Made by a program: the position numbers and the translations under genes. Below are positions 58,157-64,000 of a stretch of DNA of 64,000 nucleotides, piece by piece. The DNA lies in contig MU404141.1 in assembly GCA_022695795.1 (NCBI GenBank), positions 62,001 through 126,000 of the forward strand. The letters are read 5' to 3'. Within the stretch, counting starts at the first letter, position 1; every line of letters begins with the position of its first letter. This DNA is from Biscogniauxia marginata (lineage: Eukaryota; Ascomycota; Sordariomycetes; Xylariales; Xylariaceae). The notes below the pieces were generated by a model. The model was not told the origin of the DNA, searched no databases, and saw only the letters and a program-made list of their open reading frames with translations.

Positions 58157-58561
58157 TCATCTTCCCCGAGGAAGCACTCCCCTCTCTGGCGGAGCATCTA
58201 TTCTCCGAAAGCCATGGTGGTGTTCCGGTCTTCGGTCCATTAAGGGCCTCAAGCGTTCTGACGTGCAGTCTCGGCAATACCTGCTGAACCAGTTCTCACG
58301 CCAGTGGTAGCAGCCGCGGCATACTACATATGCAGGCGGGGGGCACGGGGTCGGATAGTAATATGAGTTGTAGGTCGACGAATGGTGCCTCGACGGTCTC
58401 ATATGCATAGTCGACCCCGGGGAGTTGTACACGATGGCACCGCTGTACCTCAAGGTTCTGTCATCGACGACAAGGTCGCCCCCGTTGACTATAGTCGGAT
58501 GATGGTGGTAACGTGCTAATCTATACGCCAGATCATAGCCCGAAGTATCGTGATAGTACAT
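58157..58561 (-). CDS. Small protein with paired CxxC motifs
   Basis: 134 residues, single exon. Tyr/His/Pro-rich N-terminal two thirds, then VVCRGCYHWRENWFSRYCRDCTSERLRPL, two CxxC pairs 14 residues apart, which would bind one zinc ion as a ribbon or treble-clef-like finger. The tail is Arg-rich. Same strand as, and upstream of, the amidoligase gene with about 680 bases between. Function unknown; it may have a further exon since the tail is not conserved-looking. Confidence 0.55.
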   Translation of the reverse strand: MYYHDTSGYDLAYRLARYHHHPTIVNGGDLVVDDRTLRYSGAIVYNSPGSTMHMRPSRHHSSTYNSYYYPTPCPPPAYVVCRGCYHWRENWFSRYCRDCTSERLRPLMDRRPEHHHGFRRIDAPPERGVLPRGR

Positions 58562-60251
58562 GGTAGATCGATTATGAATTGTTTGAATCCACTCAAGTTA
58601 AGCTGGCTCTAGATAGTTGGTAATATATCTAGATTGATGTCTGGGGGCAAAGTTACATGTAATTGCAGAAGACTGGAATCCATGATTCATTTAGAAGATT
58701 GCCGTCCTGGAGCACCTTTATGTATGTGGGCAAGGCAGAGAACCTGTGATTCTTGCAAACCGAAAAGCGCATGAACTGAACTGACCTTACTGATTATTCC
58801 CTGTAGGCTGGGCTGAAAGTGCAAAAAAAAGAAAGAAAAAAGAACTTTGAGGGCATATGCAAGTCATGCGTCCAATTCTCCAGCCGCATGGCAGAGCCGG
58901 TCAGCATTACCGGTCACCATCATTGGATGCCTTTTCCAAGGCCCCCAAATTCCCGCAGTGAGATATGAGAACAGAAAAGTTCATACTATAAGAATATGTC
59001 TAGCAGAGTCACTAGCAAGGCTTTGTGCCACCGCCACGTGTCGGGCAGTGCGAGCAACACTTGCTTGGTCCTACGTGGAATTTTTCGGTGAATGTCTCTA
59101 AAAGTTACTTGCCATATCAGCTAACAGCGAAGAGTTTGCACGAGACGCGTTACCCATCTGTACTCGATGTCATGCTAAGCAGGCTACATATATCTCTATT
59201 AGGGGAGAAAAAACATTGCTGACTTAATCCCATTCACAATGTTCTCGAGACATATGATGTATCGGAGAATGAGATAAATGAATTAAGATTAGTTTGCACA
59301 GCCTTTTCGCACATTTGTGACGTGCGCCTATGTATGAAGGCGGAATTCGCCATTTGATCGCGGCAGCTCGGATTGTGACCGTCCAAATTCATAGGTACCT
59401 TGATTCGAGCGACTATTCAGCTCCCTTATTCTCATCTCTAGGTAAGTTCACACTCAACTGAGATGTACTATATGCTCCTTTGCAACCCTGCTTTTCCACA
59501 TCGCTACCAAAGAAAGTTATCATTGAAACCTCCTCAAACCTTTGCCTTTCTATCCAGCATCATGTATGGCCCTTAGAGTATGTTCGTGATAGCCATCGGT
59601 ATAACAGTTTTTAATAACGCCTACATGTTGTCTTCACATTGATAAGGACATAATATTCATCCCAAAATCTCCCGTGGCGACTAAACGCAAGAGGGTCGCT
59701 TTCACCATATCCGAGGTTCACCAGACAGAAAATAAATCCCGTCTCAGACAGCTACGTCACGATGCTTTCTTGTACAGATGCGGGTATCAATAGTTTTGTT
59801 ACATGCAGGGCAATAATTACAGATATGTGAGGGATGGTCTCTTTACATACAAAACAGTCTGTATCTGTACCTGCGATAACTCTCACCGCTCCATCCATTG
59901 CTGATGCAAGCCACATTATTGAGCCACCAGTGAAGTGACTAACCAGCTGCTATCCGCATAAGTCTCACAGACTGTCATCCGCAGCAATTAAAGCATGATA
60001 ACTGCTGCAGCAGTCGCGAGGGCTGGATCGTATTCCTGAATGTGGATGCGCACCCCCCCCCATCGGTGGAATAGTCAATACGGGATCCTAAGGGTTGGGC
60101 TTACGCCACTGTTGACCGGCTTGGTGCTAATGAGTTGTGGTAATCCGGTCTCAACCCCATATTTCTTCAGCCTTCGGTTCCTCTCCTGCTGTCGGGAGTA
60201 TGTACACACCAGATTGAGAGTGGATTGGAGTATGGGGCCATCATTAGACTG
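58562..60251. other. Intergenic DNA with a possible decayed Cys-containing gene
   Basis: 58562-59590 has no recognised feature. See the separate entry for 59600-59935. Confidence 0.4.
59600..59935 (-). pseudogene. Possible decayed gene with Cys-pair motif
   Basis: The minus strand from ATG 59935 reads GTDTDCFVCKETIPH, and a neighbouring frame gives CNYCPACNKTI. Further on, GFIFCLVNLGYGESDPLAF and FWDEYYVLINVK look coding. Stops and frame changes separate them. Family unknown. Confidence 0.25.
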
Positions 60252-61860
60252 CTAATAACCCCTAGAGAGTGCCTCTAGAACTTCAGGGAGACTCATCACT
60301 TTATCCTTGATGGAGCATCTGACATGGCGCCACCGGCGGGCATTTTCTCCTATGATCTTAATATAGCCCCTTGAGTTGCCTGAGTTCTTTCTCAGCCGCT
60401 TCGCACTTCTCGTCATCTCGGCCAAGCTCAATTGGTCATCCCCTTGCTCTGGCTCTACGGACTTAAGTCCCAATTCGACTAGCGGATCCTTGAACATCGA
60501 AGGATATGACAATGCCTCGAGTTAATAAGCATGTAGCGGTAAAATCATCAGGACTTTTGTATTCAGCCGCTACTTCTTCTGGTAGTAAGGCAATAGGGCT
60601 TAGCCAGCCGTTGGTAGAAGTGACACGTTTTCTGCCCCTTTTAACTACCTGGTCTATCTGTAATGACCAAGTACTAATCCAATGACTCGCCGCCTCCTGC
60701 TTAGTTAGCAAGAGCCGAGAGAGGCCCAGATCTGCGTCACCTGCGTTAAATAACTCAAGGATTCCTATTGCAGGCATTCGTACAACCTGATTTGGCTACG
60801 GTGCATTGGAGGCGGTTAAGATGCTTGTAGGTTTGTCGATGGGGTTTCGGGCGACCAGGGACACTAAAAGCGTGAGGAAGCGCAGATTATCTCAACATGG
60901 CTTTGTGTGGAAGTCCTGTGGTCCTGTAAAGACACCGAAGAAGTCTTTCACGTCAATGATATTGCAGACACTAAGTTCTTTCAATTTACAACTTTGTAGT
61001 GCCAAATTAGTATAGGCCTTAACCCGGAATGCCTTCCTCTCTAGAAAGAATTGATCATCTTCATCGTCTTCCTGTGCTTCACTATTATCTCCCGCTGTCT
61101 CTCTGCCAAGCTCCGGCCTAAGGCTTGGAAAATCGATATCATTTCAAGCTAGGAAAGCATTGCATCAGTTCTATACCGGCGCCTTCTTGGGAACAGCTGA
61201 AAAAATGACCAAGGATCCGGAAGTTGGTCACAACCTCGACCTCAGGAAGATGCTCACTATACCCTAGGTAGCTACGGGTTTCTCGAAAGCCCAATTCATG
61301 GAATATCGAAATGTCTTTCCGTTGGGCTGAGCCAACAGATCCCTGGCTCGTTTTCTTTCAATAAGCTACGCCGAACTCAAGGCTCAAACCTGATTTGTTG
61401 ATTCTGAAGAAACTTGTCAGCGTCCCACTGACAAAGAACCTTGAACAACCCCGCGATAGCTCCTGTAAACACTTCACAGTTGCGTTCCGATTTATCGCTT
61501 GCTGATCCGTGCCTTTCCCGCGCCTCGTAGCTCTCATTGTCGTTCACCCCGGGAGGATGCGGTGCACTAATTATAGGGTATCCACCAACAAGACACCGAA
61601 TATAATATCTTTGACACAGAATTGGTGCCTCGCGTTGCGGCAGAAGATCTCATCGGATTCAAATATATGACCAGAATCTATAGAAAGAGGCCTAAAGGTC
61701 TGCCTCTCGATTAAGAACTGCCACTGCTTCCAAAAATCCGCGCACGCAGGACGATTAGAGCTGGCGACTTCGACTAGAATCATTATCGAGATTTCGGCCG
61801 AGATATATCTCCACGGGAAAACCTCTCGCTCTGTTCCACCTGTAAAACAGATTTCTTTGG
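60252..61860 (-). pseudogene. F-box-like fungal protein pseudogene
   Basis: On the minus strand, after an intron-like GTAAGT...TTTTACAG ending near 61853, the frame opens with an F-box-like helix set (AEISIMILVEVASSNRPACADFWKQWQFLIERQTFRPL). Next comes NARHQFCVKDI, then after frame changes GAIAGLFKVLCQWD, DFFGVFTGPQDF, MPAIGILELFNAGDADLGL and ISTWSLQIDQVVK, and a tail to 60252. This order resembles a large fungal F-box family (DUF6546-like) with a middle block on ranked cell walls of unknown function and a MPxLxxLELWNAG motif. Stops and frame changes occur near 61570, 61390, 61120, 60900 and 60510. F-box proteins act as ubiquitin-ligase adaptors; this copy cannot. Confidence 0.55.
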
Positions 61861-63126
61861 TTATCATGTACCACAGGTGAACAAATCTCGAAAACAGCAA
61901 GCGGATACTTACTGTTAAACGTCGTCGTAATAAACAGAATAATATTCAGGTGTAATAGGATAAATTCTGGTTCTATCGGATGTATAATCAAGAGGAAATG
62001 TTCCGAGAACTAGGCAACGGAGAAGTGTGGTTTAGATTCAGAGCGTAGTAAATCCCGTGATATCTAAATTCGACCTTTTTTGATAGAAAGGAAGTAGAGA
62101 CAAATAATTACAGCAATTGTATCAAAACGTCAAGCTCTATAGGAAATTGGTTCTTTATATACTCTCCCTCGCGAGTTATGCATGACTAGGGAAAGGTCTC
62201 AAGCACGAAGGTTTGAATGGCCTGTAGGCGACATTGTCAAGATAATTGAGCCGGCCAGTGTGAGGAAAAGGTATTATGCTAATTAGGTTACCTCATTGTG
62301 TTACTTATCCGGAACGTTGAAACCTTGAATCAAGTCGGCTCTCTCTTTAGCAGGCCGCAATTAACTGGAATAGTCTCATTCTGCATTGTTGGAATGGATG
62401 GGTTTTAAGTGTAACTAATTCTTTAGGCACTTAAAAACGGTAACTTGAGAGAAGTATTACTAGCCGTATTACTTCTCTAAGTTGTCGAAATTTAAGATTA
62501 ATATAATTTTGGTGATCACCGGATTTATTTCTCATTAAATCAGTGGAGTAAAATAGAACTGAAAGATGTAATTTAGCACAGAAAAAATGATACCAAGACC
62601 TTGTAATGATACATTCTATAGTAAAATCTCAGCTATCCTGCATAATAACCTATGTGATGCGATGTTTTTATTAAAGCTAAGAGTGCTTACTCGGTCTATG
62701 TTTGTCACTCTACTGCCTACGTAGGCATGTTGCAAATTAGCATATTAGTTAAAGAGTAGGTTTATATGGGTGTATAAAGCCATATAAATATATAGAAGGT
62801 CATATAGGACTATAATAAGATATTTCAAGTTTCACCATATAAGGCATTAAAGAAAGGTTAAGTAGGTTATAATATGTAATTGCTTAGGTACCTAGGTAGG
62901 TAGTTATACTGTATCTTATTAATACTTGTTAGTTATAGTCATCGTTATTTTACGTATCGAATAAGCCGAGGTATGCATTTATAGGTTACCTTAGGTACTT
63001 CTAACTTAATGTCGTCAACGAAACTTACCTAACCTTAGGAAGTAACTTTCTATACAGTTACTTAATTCCATTCATGTGGACTTACTCTATACTTCTTCAA
63101 GTTCCCGCCTTCACCACATCTTCACG
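61861..63126. other. Intergenic DNA with one hairpin
   Basis: AT-rich. 62441-62484 forms an imperfect stem (AACTTGAGAGAAGTATTAC against GTATTACTTCTCTAAGTT). No gene recognised; 62880-62910 has the TACCTAGGTAGGTA type of motif common in fungal spacers. Confidence 0.45.
62441..62484. other. Imperfect stem-loop
   Basis: About 18 base pairs with two mismatches and a five-base loop. It could be a small palindromic element or a transcript 3' structure. Confidence 0.4.
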
Positions 63127-63465
63127 ATGCAGAAGCTAATTACACCACGACGCGGTATTCCTCATTCATCCCAGGCTACAATTTCATTATGGGCAGCATC
63201 CACACACCGATTCGCTAGTTCTGATAATTCCAAGGCACAGAGCGAGCCTGCACAGGATCATGACTCTACAAAGAAGCGTGACGACAACTATGGGACGAGC
63301 ACACAGGAAAAGAAAGCGATAACTGTAGAGGAGAAAGATGAGGAGCTCCGGCTGAAAATGTCTGGGCTATCCGGTGATGGAGGTGCGGCAGGTATTGAGT
63401 ACGAAGACGGAAAGCCTGTCGCCTTGAAGCGAAGTGTCAAAAACAACATGTTTCGGTACATCTAG
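63127..63465 (+). CDS. Small conserved fungal protein, probably mitochondrial
   Basis: 112 residues from ATG 63127 (CACGATGC); upstream codons in frame lack an ATG. The N-terminus has Arg/Ser/Thr and no acid before residue 33 (basic residues 3, 8, 9, 28), typical of a mitochondrial targeting peptide, with a likely cut near HRFA-SS at 27-32. The middle is charged (KKAITVEEKDEELRLKM). The C-terminus GLSGDGGAAGIEYEDGKPVA followed by KNNMFRYI matches a short motif I remember from uncharacterised fungal proteins of this size. No function known. Intact, single exon. Confidence 0.8.
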   Translation: MQKLITPRRGIPHSSQATISLWAASTHRFASSDNSKAQSEPAQDHDSTKKRDDNYGTSTQEKKAITVEEKDEELRLKMSGLSGDGGAAGIEYEDGKPVALKRSVKNNMFRYI

Positions 63466-64000
63466 GCTAGCCGCCCAGTGGCAAAGCTCCAGCTGCTACG
63501 ACTACCGTTGGAAGTGCATATGAATGTTTGCTTTTTCTTTGCTCCAGAAGGCCGGAACCCGTCGGGAATTCTCTTTAGAAGTCTGATATACGATATATTT
63601 GGCCCCCACCCCTGAAGCCCCACCACTTCAGAAGCTCACGAGGCGAATCAATCCTGTCAGACTGTCATCATGGCACCGAAAGTCATATGCTGTGTGACAT
63701 GGCCTCAATACAGAAAATACTCCCGAGCCGCGGTGCTTATGGAAACCAATACCAGTTTTATTTGAGATGAATTTAGGACTGTTCAGGCCGGGCTTAGAAT
63801 CGGATTACTTTTACCGCTGTTTATTCGCCCTAGATTTATACCCAATAACCTCAGTATTGGTTAAGATCTATTAGCTTCCCATATTTCATACGGATTTCAA
63901 GTTAATGTTTATTAAATTTAACTAATGCAAATTACTGCTCCTCTTAGTAACAGGTAGATAATGTAAATGAACTGGTATATTCGTCCTGAATTCGCCTAAG
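63466..64000. other. 3' flank and window end
   Basis: No further gene recognised. Confidence 0.5.

Overview
The window looks like an accessory, repeat-rich part of a filamentous ascomycete (Pezizomycotina) genome. Genes carry short GT-AG introns of about 50-60 bases. The DNA alternates between normal-GC stretches and very AT-rich blocks whose retroelement reading frames are riddled with TAA/TAG exactly where CAA/CAG (Gln) codons are expected. CpG is kept while CpA is depleted. This is the signature of repeat-induced point mutation (RIP) aimed at CpA.

Layout. 0.3-5 kb: a damaged hypothetical gene, a non-mutated solo LTR and the C-terminal end of another hypothetical gene. 5.0-22.6 kb: first RIP block, containing an old Ty3/gypsy element on the minus strand (element A, 7591-22052). 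Element A's 14.3-kb-side LTR is split by a complete Ty3 chromovirus (element B, 14515-22007) with identical 5-bp target duplications. Several long-palindrome fold-back elements sit in and beside element A. 22.6-35.9 kb: normal GC but mostly dead genes: DUF1349-like, GMC oxidoreductase, patatin-like and ankyrin pseudogenes, plus one intact small secreted protein gene (29305-29802). 35.9-44.7 kb: second RIP block. A pair of inverted arms (36013 and 44347) encloses a young solo LTR, a second solo LTR and element C (37698-43908), a second copy of the element B family that has lost its reverse transcriptase. 44.7-64 kb: gene-bearing DNA with a trypsin/V8-like serine protease gene whose second intron lacks an AG acceptor, a SulP anion transporter with a STAS domain, a putative amidoligase, a small CxxC protein, a decayed F-box-like gene and, at the far end, a small conserved putative mitochondrial protein.

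The genes do not form an obvious metabolic cluster. The coherent system here is the chromovirus family of elements B and C. It has LTRs with a conserved TCACGTGA palindrome, and a 9-nt self-complementarity between the start of R and the site just after the LTR, as expected for Tf1-type self-priming. An extra Cys/Tyr-rich region of about 450 codons lies between the gag zinc knuckle and the protease. A long open frame on the opposite strand between the chromodomain and the 3' LTR ends in a coiled-coil motif shared by both copies. I think these are the observations most worth following up.

Limits: all calls come from reading the sequence by eye. Family names rest on recalled motif patterns, not on database searches, and exon boundaries are predictions.
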